Part shown: piece after piece, positions 1 to 7,727 of the stretch | Position numbering within the stretch: position 1 is the first letter of the stretch | Layout: each line of letters starts with the position of its first letter | NCBI GenBank assembly: GCA_001263235.1 | Contig: LGRD01000006.1 | Coordinates: 62,001-126,000, forward strand | DNA: 64,000 bases | From: Methylibium sp. NZG | GTDB taxonomy: Bacteria; Pseudomonadota; Gammaproteobacteria; Burkholderiales; Burkholderiaceae_C | Reading direction: 5' to 3' | Notes under the pieces: model-generated | Databases searched by the model: none | What the model was told of the DNA's origin: nothing | The model's input: the letters and a program-made list of their open reading frames with translations, nothing else | Position numbers and translations under genes: made by a program

Positions 1-789
1 CGCCGCCACGCTGCGCGCCACGATCAAGTCCACGCCGATCTGCCCCAGCGCGGCGCTGGCGGCGCGCGGGTCGCCGGCCACGCCATCGGTGTTGGCGGCC
101 TTGGTGGTCGGCGTCATGCGATTGGGCCGCACCAGAGAGGCGTCGATGGCCATCAGCAGCGACGTGTCCGCCGAACCAGCGTGCGTGCCGATCTGCGCGT
201 CGCTCAAGCCCTTGTCGCGCAGCGCCTGTATGTAGGGGGCCCGCGCAGCGGCGTAGTACTCGCCGATCCAGTGCGCGCGCGCGAACGGCGATGTGCCCGA
301 CGCAGCCCATTCACGGTTGAGCTTGTCGGCGACCGCTTTGATCAACGTCTGATAGTTGCCGCTGTCGCCCAGCCACACGATGTGCTCGAAGCCGTGCTGC
401 CTGAAACTGCGCGCCGCGCCTTCGAGCACGCCTTTGAAAGCGTCGTCGGAGATCGAGATCGTGCCGGGGTAGCGCATGTGCCCGTCGGGCGGCGAGATGC
501 GGCCCTCGGGCACGTAGGCCAGCACCGGCGCGACGAGTGCGTTGCCCAACTCGGTGGCAATCCGGCCCGCCAGCACCCGCGCGCGCACGTTGTGCTTGCC
601 CAGCGCCATGTGCGGCCCGTTCTGCTCGGTGCCGCCGACGGGGATGATGACGGTGGTGGTGCCCGCACGCAGCGCGTCGCGCACCTCTGTCCAGGTCAGC
701 GCTTCGAGGAAAACGCTCGGCGGCGCTGCCCGGGCTGCCGTGCACAGCAGCACCAGGCCAAGCGCAAAAAGAGTGAAGGTGGTTCGCAT
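1..789 (-). CDS. Creatininase-family secreted protein, 3' end missing
   Basis: Reading the reverse strand from the ATG at 789, the frame stays open to the window edge (263 codons), so the C terminus is cut off. The first ~21 residues form a Sec signal peptide (FALGLVLLCTARAA), so the protein is exported. The sequence GGTEQNGPHMALGKHN matches the first metal-binding segment of the creatininase/creatinine amidohydrolase family (usually E-x-H-G-P-H...D), followed by a conserved WLGDSGNYQ segment. In characterised members the second segment is usually N-G-H-G-G-N with a metal-binding His; here an Asp-Ser pair occupies that place. The substrate is therefore unclear: the fold is supported, creatinine hydrolysis is not. 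The gene is divergent from the CpxP-like gene, with ~200 bp between them. Confidence 0.8.
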   Translation of the reverse strand, partial: MRTTFTLFALGLVLLCTAARAAPPSVFLEALTWTEVRDALRAGTTTVIIPVGGTEQNGPHMALGKHNVRARVLAGRIATELGNALVAPVLAYVPEGRISPPDGHMRYPGTISISDDAFKGVLEGAARSFRQHGFEHIVWLGDSGNYQTLIKAVADKLNREWAASGTSPFARAHWIGEYYAAARAPYIQALRDKGLSDAQIGTHAGSADTSLLMAIDASLVRPNRMTPTTKAANTDGVAGDPRAASAALGQIGVDLIVARSVAA

Positions 790-987
790 GATCGAGGGCC
801 GCCACACGGGGTGCCCCGCCAGCGCGGGCGTAAGTATCTCGCAGAGAACCCGAGGGGAAGGCACGGGCCCGGGCTGAAAAGAAACGAAACACGGCGATAC
901 CGCGCCGAGATGATCTGCGCAGCCCTGCCGGGCACGATGACACCTGTGTTCTGCAAGGAACCCATCAACCCCTGAAAGGAATGTGAA

Positions 988-1455
988 ATGAAAGCCTGGA
1001 TCAAGAAAACCCTGCTCGGCCTGTTCGGCGTGTCGCTGCTGGTGGGCGGCCTGTCGGCCTGCGGCCACCGCCACCACGGCGGCGGCATGTCGCAAGTGAG
1101 TGCCGAAGATGCCGCCAAGTGGCGCGAGCGCATGCTCGAGCGCGCCGGCAAGGAGCTGCAGCTCGACGCCGCGCAGAAGCAGAAGCTCGGCGTGGTGTTC
1201 GACAAGATGCGCGAGCAGCGCAACGCGCTGGTGGGCAGCACCACCAACCCGCGCGCCGAGATCGGCACGCTGATCGCCGGGGCCACGTTCGACAAGGCCA
1301 AGGCGCAAACGCTGATCGAGCAGAAGACCGGCGCGTTGCGCGAGAAGGGCCCCGAGGTGATTGCCGCCACGGCCGACTTCTTCGACACGCTGAAGCCCGA
1401 GCAGCAGCAGAAGGTGCGCGAGTTTCTGAACAAGCGTGGCGGTCGCTGGGGGTGA
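988..1455 (+). CDS. CpxP/Spy-like periplasmic stress lipoprotein
   Basis: 155 aa. The N terminus has two Lys, a hydrophobic stretch and the lipobox L-S-A-C (Cys25), so it is probably a lipoprotein; a His-rich patch (HRHHGGG) follows directly. The body is helical and charged with an LTxxQ-like segment (LDAAQKQKLG, around residue 58) typical of the Spy/CpxP/CnrR family of envelope-stress and metal-sensing proteins. A good Shine-Dalgarno (AAAGGAA) precedes the ATG. It lies directly upstream of an OmpR-type regulator and a histidine kinase in the same direction, the usual arrangement for a Cpx-like envelope stress system in which this protein would restrain the kinase. That role is inference from context. 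Confidence 0.72.
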   Translation: MKAWIKKTLLGLFGVSLLVGGLSACGHRHHGGGMSQVSAEDAAKWRERMLERAGKELQLDAAQKQKLGVVFDKMREQRNALVGSTTNPRAEIGTLIAGATFDKAKAQTLIEQKTGALREKGPEVIAATADFFDTLKPEQQQKVREFLNKRGGRWG

Positions 1456-1479
1456 GCCCGCGAGGGCAGCTGAGGTTTG

Positions 1480-1578
1480 CTCCCTCGCCCCTTTGGGGAG
1501 AGGGTTGGGGTGAGGGGCGCGGGAGCGTCCTCGACCGTCGCAGCCCTCACCCCAACCCTCTCCCAAAGGGAGGGGGAG
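1480..1578. repeat. Large inverted repeat (REP-like family A, two arms)
   Basis: Arms at 1480-1516 and 1544-1578 are near-perfect reverse complements (~35 bp) around a 27-nt loop. Each arm contains its own small hairpin (CCCTTTGGGG and CCCAAAGGG) followed by the shared core AGGGTTGGGGTGAGGG. A single arm of the same family recurs at 3769-3807. The layout resembles REP/BIME elements. It separates the CpxP-like gene from the response regulator and could act as an mRNA stabiliser or attenuator between them. Confidence 0.8.
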
Positions 1579-1626
1579 TAGAGCACAACGTTGCACCGAC
1601 CGCCGTCGCATGGGAGCATGCCGACC

Positions 1627-2313
1627 ATGCATCGAATTCTTCTGATCGACGACGACGAGCAACTCGCTGCGCCGTTGGCCACCTACCTCAAGCGTTTCGA
1701 CTTCGAACTCGCCAGCGCTGTGCGGCCGAGCCTCGGCCTGGCGCGCTTGCGTGTTGAAGCCTTCGACGCCGCGATCCTCGACGTGATGTTGCCGGAGATG
1801 GACGGCTTCGAACTCTGCCGCACGATCCGCAAGGAAAGCGACATCCCGATCGTGATGCTCACCGCCCGCGGCGAGGTGATGGACCGCGTGGTCGGCCTCG
1901 AGCTGGGGGCCGACGACTACCTGCCCAAACCGTTCGAGCCGCGTGAGCTCGCCGCACGGTTGCAGACGGTGCTGCGCCGTCGGCAGCGTGCACCCACAGA
2001 GGCTGCCGGCACGCCTCAGCGGCTGCTGTTCGACGGGCTGGAGATCGATCTGCAACGTCGACAGGTGCAGCGCCACGGTGAAGCAGTCGAGCTGACCGGC
2101 ACCGAGTTCGAGCTGCTCACGCTGCTGGCCGGCGAGCCACAAAAGGTGTTCAGCCGCGACGAGATCCTGAACCGCTTGCGAGGCCACGACGCTGACCTGT
2201 ACACGCGTGCCGTCGACATCCTCGTGAGCCGGCTGCGCAAGAAGCTGGAGCCGCTGGACTGCATCAAGACGCTGCGCAACGCGGGGTACGCGTTTGCCGG
2301 CGCGCGCGCGTGA
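1627..2313 (+). CDS. OmpR/CpxR-like response regulator
   Basis: 228 aa. Receiver domain (1-115) has the acidic pair DDD (8-10), phosphoacceptor Asp52 in LDVMLPEMDG, Thr79 and Lys101 in YLPKPFEP. The winged-helix output domain (~130-226) has TGTEFELLTLL and the recognition region VSRLRKKLEP, typical of OmpR-family regulators. The start at 1627 is preferred over 1618 because the GGGAG at 1612-1616 is 10 nt from it but only 1 nt from the other ATG. It is followed 18 nt later by its kinase, so the two are co-transcribed. The target genes cannot be read from the sequence; the CpxP-like neighbour suggests envelope stress. Confidence 0.9.
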   Translation: MHRILLIDDDEQLAAPLATYLKRFDFELASAVRPSLGLARLRVEAFDAAILDVMLPEMDGFELCRTIRKESDIPIVMLTARGEVMDRVVGLELGADDYLPKPFEPRELAARLQTVLRRRQRAPTEAAGTPQRLLFDGLEIDLQRRQVQRHGEAVELTGTEFELLTLLAGEPQKVFSRDEILNRLRGHDADLYTRAVDILVSRLRKKLEPLDCIKTLRNAGYAFAGARA

Positions 2314-2331
2314 GCCGCGCATGAGGCAAGC

Positions 2332-3807
2332 ATGAAGCGCGCGTTGCGGCGGTTCGGCCAGTCGCTGGGCCACTCGCTCGGCCTGCGCATGGTGCTGCTG
2401 TTCCTGCTGCTCGCGTTGGCGCTGACGGTCACGTTCATCGGCGGCATGCGCGGCGCCGTCTCCGGCGGCTGGCGCGAAGTGGTTCGACCGCTGGTGGTGG
2501 ACTATGTGGACCGGCTCGCCGCCGACCTCGGAACGCCCCCCGACCCGGCGCGTGCGCTCGCGCTGACGCAGCGGTTGCCGCTGTCGATACGCATCGAAGG
2601 GCCAGCCGTCAACTGGGACTCGCACCCGCAGCGCCAGCGCGAATTCGGCCGCCGCTGGCATGAGGCCGACGTGCCGTCGTCACCGCGCGACGGCGGCACT
2701 GCACCGCCGAAGTTCGGCAGCGGTTCGGCTGCGCCCGAGGTGCGCAGCGGCGAGTCACCATCGCCGCGCGACGCCGACGCCAGCGAACTGCACGACGAAG
2801 ACGGCGCCTGGTGGCTGCTCACCCGCAGCACCGCCGACGGCCACCGCATCCGTTTCGGCCTGGGCGACGCCGCCTGGCAGCGCCGGCCGCGCTTCATCGG
2901 CTGGGTCACGCTGGCCACGCTGCTGTTGATGACCGCGCTGGCCTACGCCTACGTGCGCCACGTGCTGCGCCCGCTGCGCGACATCCGCGCCGGTGCGGTG
3001 CGCTTCGGCCAGGGCGACTTCGCCACCCCGATCGCGGTGCGCCGCCGCGACGAACTCGGCGAACTCGCCGGCCAGGTCAACACCATGGCCTCGGGCCTGC
3101 AGGGCATGCTCGACGCCAAGCGACAGTTGTTGCTGGCCATCAGCCACGAGTTGCGCTCGCCGCTGACGCGCGCGCGGCTGAACGCAGAACTGGTGGCCGA
3201 CAGCGACGAGAGCCGCGACGCGCGCAGCGCGCTGCTGCGCGACCTGGCCGAGATGGGAGCGCTCATCACCGAGCTGCTGGAGAGCGAACGGCTGAGCGCT
3301 GGCCACGCCGCATTGCAACGCGAGCCGGTGGATGTGAATGCGCTCGTCGCCGACGTGATCGACACGCACTTCGCCGGGCAGGGTGTGCGGTTCGACGTGG
3401 GTGCGTCGCCGCTGCGGCTGTCGCTCGACCCGGTGCGCGTCAAGCTGCTGTTGCGCAACCTGATCGACAACGCACTGCGGCACAGTGGCGATGCGCCGCC
3501 GCCGGTCGTTTCAAGCGCCCTGAAGGGCGATGCCGTGACGCTGGTCGTGCGCGACTTCGGCCCCGGCGTGCCGCCTGAGCAGTTGCCGCACTTGGCCGAA
3601 GCTTTCTACCGCACCGACACCGCTCGCCAGCGAACGACCGGCGGCGTGGGGCTGGGCCTGTACTTGTGCAAGCTGGTCGCGCAGGCGCACGGCGGGCAGA
3701 TGGTGGTGCGCAACGCGCAGCCGGGCTTGGCCGTCGAGGTTGCGCTGCCGATGGGAGAAGCCCGAGAAGCCCCCACCCCCACCCTCCCCCAGCGGGGGAG
3801 GGAGTAG
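2332..3807 (+). CDS. CpxA-like sensor histidine kinase
   Basis: 491 aa. Order: TM helix (~19-38), short periplasmic domain, TM helix (~187-205), HAMP (~206-258), dimerisation domain with phospho-His272 in AISHELRSPLTR, then a HATPase domain with N box NLIDNALRHS, G1 DFGPGVPPE and G2 GVGLGLYLCK. This domain set is that of the EnvZ/CpxA class. Between the two TM segments (~113-152) there is a Pro/Ser/Gly-rich stretch that looks like an insertion. The last ~12 residues (APTPTLPQRGRE) and the stop codon are encoded by a family A repeat. The gene ends 1 nt from the convergent TPR gene. Confidence 0.88.
   Translation: MKRALRRFGQSLGHSLGLRMVLLFLLLALALTVTFIGGMRGAVSGGWREVVRPLVVDYVDRLAADLGTPPDPARALALTQRLPLSIRIEGPAVNWDSHPQRQREFGRRWHEADVPSSPRDGGTAPPKFGSGSAAPEVRSGESPSPRDADASELHDEDGAWWLLTRSTADGHRIRFGLGDAAWQRRPRFIGWVTLATLLLMTALAYAYVRHVLRPLRDIRAGAVRFGQGDFATPIAVRRRDELGELAGQVNTMASGLQGMLDAKRQLLLAISHELRSPLTRARLNAELVADSDESRDARSALLRDLAEMGALITELLESERLSAGHAALQREPVDVNALVADVIDTHFAGQGVRFDVGASPLRLSLDPVRVKLLLRNLIDNALRHSGDAPPPVVSSALKGDAVTLVVRDFGPGVPPEQLPHLAEAFYRTDTARQRTTGGVGLGLYLCKLVAQAHGGQMVVRNAQPGLAVEVALPMGEAREAPTPTLPQRGRE
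3769..3807. repeat. REP-like family A, single arm, inside the kinase 3' end
   Basis: The core CCCACCCTCCCCCAGCGGGG matches one arm of the element at 1544-1578 (CCCAACCCTCTCCCAAAGGG) in order and spacing, with the inner hairpin CCCCCAGCGGGGG. It lies wholly within the reading frame of the histidine kinase and supplies its last dozen codons and its TAG stop. Confidence 0.65.
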
Positions 3808-3808
3808 A

Positions 3809-4582
3809 TCAGTCCTCCAGCTCGGCCTTGGCCATCTCCACGTCCAGCCGCTCCATCGCATCCATCGGATCGCTCGCCGCCGCGTCGTCGTAGAGCTTGG
3901 TGGCTTCCTTCATCTTCTTGTCGCCTTCGAGCATCACCAGCCCGTTGGCGTACTCGACCATCGCGACGGCCGACGTCGGGTTCAACTTCAGCGCGGCCTT
4001 GTAGAGCGACAGGCCGGTGTCTTTCGATGCGCCCTGCGTTCGGCCGAGCAGCGAGCCGACCTTGTCGATCACTTCGGCGTGGAACGAGGCGAGCGCGATG
4101 TGCGCATCGGCATGTTTGGGTTGCAGCTTGATGGCAGTCTCCAGGGCCGCCTTCACCTTGCCGCCCAGCCCTTGCGCGAGCGCCTTGGCCACGCTGATGC
4201 CCTGGCTGTAGCGGCCGAGCGCGAGCGCCATCAGGTAATGCGCGTTGGCGTTCTTCGGGTCTTCGGCGGCCTGCGCCTCGGCGCGTTCGGCAGCTTCCAT
4301 GAAGTGCGCGAGCTTGGCCTTCTCGCTCTTCTCAAGGTAAGTGGCGTAGATCGTCTGCGCCTTGTTGGCCACGGTGATGCCGGCGCCGCCCGCCTTCAGC
4401 CCGGCGTCGAACGCCTTCTGGAATTCACCGGCGTGGAACAGCGCCCACGCGGCGAGCAGCTTGTTGTCTTTGGGCAGGGGCTCGCAATCGCCGGTGTGCA
4501 GGCGAACCCACTTCTTCTTCAGCGTGGCTGGGTCGTAGGTGTAGGCGGTGGCGTCGTGCGGGAAGGCGGTCCATTTGGCCAT
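3809..4582 (-). CDS. TPR-like tetratricopeptide protein of unknown role
   Basis: 257 aa, no signal peptide, so probably cytoplasmic. The start at 4582 (MAKWTAFPHD) has a clear AGGAG ~8 nt upstream; an upstream in-frame ATG at 4681 would run into the TetR gene and lacks support. Helical repeats with the TPR pattern are visible, for example NANAHYLMALALGRY, HADAHIALASFHAE and SAVAMVEYANGLVM, each about 34 residues apart. It lies 43 nt downstream of a TetR regulator on the same strand, probably in one transcript. TPR proteins act as protein-binding scaffolds; no partner can be named. Confidence 0.75.
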   Translation of the reverse strand: MAKWTAFPHDATAYTYDPATLKKKWVRLHTGDCEPLPKDNKLLAAWALFHAGEFQKAFDAGLKAGGAGITVANKAQTIYATYLEKSEKAKLAHFMEAAERAEAQAAEDPKNANAHYLMALALGRYSQGISVAKALAQGLGGKVKAALETAIKLQPKHADAHIALASFHAEVIDKVGSLLGRTQGASKDTGLSLYKAALKLNPTSAVAMVEYANGLVMLEGDKKMKEATKLYDDAAASDPMDAMERLDVEMAKAELED

Positions 4583-4625
4583 GGTGGTGGGCTCCTTGGG
4601 GTGGTGGCGGCAAGGGAGTTGCCGC

Positions 4626-5288
4626 TCAGGTTTTGGCGTAGTTCGCGACCAGCGCGTGCAGGTGCTCGCGTTGGGCTGCATCGAGGTAGGGCAGCAGCAG
4701 GCTCAGCACGTGGAAGGCGCCGCGCAGCAGGGCGGCACCGGCGCTTTCGGGTTCGAGCGCCTTGCGCGGGTCGCGCACGTACTCGAAGCTGAGCCAGTAG
4801 GTCAGCAGCACCACCATGGCGGTGGCGACAGGTTCCACATCGCGCGCCGCAATGCGCACTGCGTTGCCGCGGCCCAGGCCGTCGAGCACGCTTTGCACCG
4901 CCTTGGTCTTGTTCTTCAGCACGAACTGGAAGTGCGTCTCCAGCCGGCGGTTGTTGGACAGCAGGTCGTTCAGGTCGCGGTACAAAAAGCGGTGGTCCCA
5001 GATCAGCTCGAACAGCATGTGGAAGAACAGCCACGCGTCTTCGACGTTGCGCACGCCGTCGGCGGCGCGCAGCAACTCGTTGAGCGACTTCTCATAGCGG
5101 TCGAACAGGCTGTTGATCAGCTCGTCCTTGGCCGGGTAGTGGTAGTACAGGTTGCCGGGGCTGATGCCGAGTTCGGCCGAGATGAGGGTGGTCGACACGT
5201 TCGGTTCACCGAAGCGGTTGAACAGGTCGAGCGTCACTTCAAGAATGCGCTCGGCCGTGCGGCGGGGTTTCTTGGGAGGGGAGGCCAT
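4626..5288 (-). CDS. TetR/AcrR-family transcriptional regulator
   Basis: 220 aa. After a basic start (MASPPKKPRR) comes a helix-turn-helix of the TetR type: ERILEVTLDLFNRFGE, then STTLISAELGISPGNLYYHY, in which the LYYHY recognition-helix signature is diagnostic. The rest is the helical ligand-binding domain (DAWLFFHMLFELIWDHRFLYRDL), which resembles regulators of lipid or drug responses. An ABC-2 transporter starts 240 nt away on the opposite strand and is a candidate target. The ligand is unknown. The frame stays open upstream of 5288, but that part is low-complexity repeat and is not counted. Confidence 0.85.
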   Translation of the reverse strand: MASPPKKPRRTAERILEVTLDLFNRFGEPNVSTTLISAELGISPGNLYYHYPAKDELINSLFDRYEKSLNELLRAADGVRNVEDAWLFFHMLFELIWDHRFLYRDLNDLLSNNRRLETHFQFVLKNKTKAVQSVLDGLGRGNAVRIAARDVEPVATAMVVLLTYWLSFEYVRDPRKALEPESAGAALLRGAFHVLSLLLPYLDAAQREHLHALVANYAKT

Positions 5289-5330
5289 GCGGCGCGGTGT
5301 CGGGTCGTTTCGGCGGTTGCTGCGGCGGAG

Positions 5331-5368
5331 GCTGCGGCTGCGGTTGCGGTTGCGGTTGCGGTTGTGGC
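5331..5368. repeat. Hexanucleotide microsatellite (TGCGGT)n
   Basis: Four to six imperfect copies of GCGGTT/GCGGCT lie in the divergent spacer between the TetR gene and the ABC transporter. Copy number could vary by slippage and change promoter spacing. Confidence 0.7.
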
Positions 5369-5528
5369 TCCGGCGGTCGCTCGCCCTCGACGCCACAGGT
5401 CGCCTCAATCTAGCACCAGCGCCGCGCCCGTCCAAGGGTGGTCGCCCCAATGCGATCGCTCTGTGGGTCGCATGCCGGCATCGCTCACGCGGCAAGAACG
5501 CGCCGGCCTGCCTACAATGCCGCGCTCC

Positions 5529-6485
5529 ATGCCCACCCTTCCCGCCATTTCCTTTCAGCACGTCAGCAAGACCTACCGCGGCAAAGGCCGCGAGGTCCGG
5601 GCATTGAACGAGGTCAGCTTCGACATCCAGGCCGGCGAGTTCTTCGGCCTGCTCGGCCCCAACGGCGCCGGCAAGACGAGCCTGATCAGCGTGCTGGCCG
5701 GCCTGTCGCGCGCCTCGGGCGGGCAGGTGAAGGTACTCGGCCACGACGTGGTGGCCGACTACGCGGCAGCCCGCAAGAGCCTGGGCATCGTGCCGCAAGA
5801 ACTCGTGTTCGATCCGTTCTTCAGCGTGCGCGAAACGCTGCGCATCCAGGGCGGCTACTTCGGCGTGCGCACCGACCCGAAGGCCAACGACGCCTGGATC
5901 GACGAGCTGCTGGCCAACCTCGGCCTGGCCGACAAGGCCGACGCGAACATGCGGCAACTCTCCGGCGGCATGAAGCGGCGTGTGCTGGTGGCGCAAGCGC
6001 TGGTGCACCGCCCCCCGGTGATCGTGCTGGACGAGCCGACCGCGGGCGTGGACGTGGAGCTGCGCCAGACGCTGTGGCAGTTCATCGCCAAGCTCAACAA
6101 GCAGGGCCACACGGTGCTGCTGACGACGCACTACCTGGAAGAAGCCGAAGCGCTGTGCGGCCGCATCGCCATGTTGAAGCAGGGCCGCGTGGTGGCGCTG
6201 GACCACACCTCGGCGCTGCTGGCCGGCACCGCCAGCACGATGCTGCGCTTCAAGACCGACGACGTGTTGCCTGCCGGCGTGGCCGCGCAGGCGCGCGTGA
6301 CCGGCCGCACCGTGCAACTCACCGCGCGCGATGCGGCCGAGGTCGAAACGTTGCTGGCCGCGATGCGCGCTGGCGGCGTGAAGGTCGAAGACCTCGAGAT
6401 CGGCCGCGCCGACCTCGAAGACGTGTTCCTTGAAATCATGCAGGGCGGGCGACCCGCTGTGGTGCAGCCCGGGGTGCCAGCATGA
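5529..6485 (+). CDS. ABC-2 type transporter ATP-binding subunit
   Basis: 318 aa. Walker A GPNGAGKTS (~42-50), Q-loop VPQELVF, signature SGGMKRRVLVAQAL, Walker B VIVLDEPTAGVD and H-loop TTHYLEEAE are all present. The C-terminal ~80 residues are the accessory domain seen in drug/exporter ATPases of the YadG/CcmA class. The start at 5529 was chosen because homologous proteins begin just before the ISFQHVSKTYR strand; an in-frame ATG at 5517 is possible. The stop overlaps an ATG of a minor frame, and the permease follows 58 nt later, so the two genes form one exporter operon. Substrate unknown. Confidence 0.92.
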   Translation: MPTLPAISFQHVSKTYRGKGREVRALNEVSFDIQAGEFFGLLGPNGAGKTSLISVLAGLSRASGGQVKVLGHDVVADYAAARKSLGIVPQELVFDPFFSVRETLRIQGGYFGVRTDPKANDAWIDELLANLGLADKADANMRQLSGGMKRRVLVAQALVHRPPVIVLDEPTAGVDVELRQTLWQFIAKLNKQGHTVLLTTHYLEEAEALCGRIAMLKQGRVVALDHTSALLAGTASTMLRFKTDDVLPAGVAAQARVTGRTVQLTARDAAEVETLLAAMRAGGVKVEDLEIGRADLEDVFLEIMQGGRPAVVQPGVPA

Positions 6486-6543
6486 GTGCGCCGGGCCGCT
6501 CCCGAGCGCTCACCCCGGAGTGCGAAGCACGGAGGGCAGCCCA

Positions 6544-7314
6544 GTGAATGCGCTGGCGTTGGCGGGCGCCCGCAGCCTGCTCTACAAAGAGGTGCTGCGC
6601 TTCTGGAAGGTCAGCTTCCAGACCGTGGCCGCGCCGGTGCTCACGGCGGTGCTGTACCTGCTGATCTTCGGCCACGTGCTCGAAGACCACGTGAAGGTGT
6701 TCGACAAGGTCGGCTACACCAGCTTCCTCATTCCCGGTCTGGTGATGATGAGCGTGCTGCAAAACGCGTTCGCCAACAGCAGCAGCTCGCTCATCCAGAG
6801 CAAGATCACCGGCAACCTGGTGTTTTTGCTGGTCACGCCGCTGTCGCACTGGGCCTGGTTTGCAGCCTACGTCGGCGCGTCGGTGGTGCGCGGCGTGGTG
6901 GTGGGCCTGGGCGTTCTGCTGGTGACGATGTGGTTTGCGCCCCTGCACGTGGCGCAGCCGCTGTGGATCGTGATCTTCACGCTGGCCGGTGCGGTGATGA
7001 TGGGCGCGCTGGGCTTGATCGCCGGCTTGTGGGCAGAGAAGTTCGACCAGATCGCTGCGTTCCAGAACTTCATCATCATGCCGATGACGTTCCTCTCCGG
7101 CGTGTTCTATTCGGTCGGCTCGTTGCCCCCGTTCTGGCAAGCCGCGAGTCACTTGAACCCGTTCTTCTACATGATCGACGGCTTTCGCCACGGCTTCTTC
7201 GGCATCAGCGACGTCTCGCCCTGGCTCAGCCTGGGCGTCGTGAGTGCCGGGCTGGTGGTGGTGTGCGGCATCTGTTTGCACCTGCTGCGCACGGGGTACA
7301 AGATCAGGCATTGA
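6544..7314 (+). CDS. ABC-2 type transporter permease
   Basis: 256 aa, six predicted membrane helices, with the ABC-2 membrane signature region (IMPMTFLSGVFYSVGSLPPFWQ) near the C terminus. The start is the GTG at 6544, preceded by GGAGGG at good distance. The sequence is close to the YadH-type permeases that pair with YadG ATPases; the ATPase gene lies immediately upstream. Together they form an inner-membrane exporter. In Burkholderiales this pair commonly sits before bolA and murA, as here. Confidence 0.9.
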   Translation: MNALALAGARSLLYKEVLRFWKVSFQTVAAPVLTAVLYLLIFGHVLEDHVKVFDKVGYTSFLIPGLVMMSVLQNAFANSSSSLIQSKITGNLVFLLVTPLSHWAWFAAYVGASVVRGVVVGLGVLLVTMWFAPLHVAQPLWIVIFTLAGAVMMGALGLIAGLWAEKFDQIAAFQNFIIMPMTFLSGVFYSVGSLPPFWQAASHLNPFFYMIDGFRHGFFGISDVSPWLSLGVVSAGLVVVCGICLHLLRTGYKIRH

Positions 7315-7360
7315 TCGCGGCAGTCGCGTTGCCACGGCGGGCTGAGAGATAATTCGAAAC

Positions 7361-7642
7361 ATGGCCGACCCCACCCCTTCAGAAGTCGAGCGCTACATCG
7401 CGCAAGGGCTCCAATGCGAGCACATCGAGGTCGAAGGCGACGGGCGACATTTCTTTGCGACCATCGTGTCGTCGGAGTTCGAAGGCCGCCAGCGCGTGGC
7501 GCGCCACCAGCGTGTGTACCAGGCCCTCGGCGAGCGCATGCGCGAGCAGATTCACGCGCTGTCGATGAAGACGCTGACGCCGGCCGAATGGGCCGCGACC
7601 GACCCGACCCGCGCGAGCTCGGCCACCCCGCAACACCACTGA
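7361..7642 (+). CDS. BolA/IbaG-family protein
   Basis: 93 aa. The alpha-beta fold of the BolA family is recognisable: EVERYIAQGLQCEHIEVEGD, then HFFATIVSSEFEGRQRVARHQRVYQAL, with the His of RHQRVY that helps ligate [2Fe-2S] clusters with monothiol glutaredoxins. The C-terminal MKTLTPAEWA is also typical. The length fits the family. GATAAT lies just upstream of the start and may be a -10 element. BolA-like proteins act in iron-sulfur trafficking; the position before murA matches ibaG-murA in many proteobacteria. Confidence 0.9.
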   Translation: MADPTPSEVERYIAQGLQCEHIEVEGDGRHFFATIVSSEFEGRQRVARHQRVYQALGERMREQIHALSMKTLTPAEWAATDPTRASSATPQHH

Positions 7643-7727
7643 ACCCGCCGCAGCGTTCCGCTGCCGCGGTTGAGCTTGCACCCGCAAGGTCAATGGCCGC
7701 TCGGAACCTGGGCATGAGAGCAAGCTC

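Noticed and set aside
2755-3483. Open frame of 242 codons antisense to the kinase gene
   Set aside because: His/Gln/Arg-rich composition typical of antisense frames in GC-rich genes; no start signal.
4548-5528. Long open frame extending the ABC ATPase upstream on the forward strand
   Set aside because: It runs antisense to the TPR and TetR genes and through a microsatellite; no protein features. High GC removes stop codons by chance.
6482-6546. Short ORF (MSAPGRSRAL...) between ATPase and permease
   Set aside because: Only ~21 codons, overlapping the ATPase stop and permease start; more likely the leader carrying the permease ribosome-binding site.
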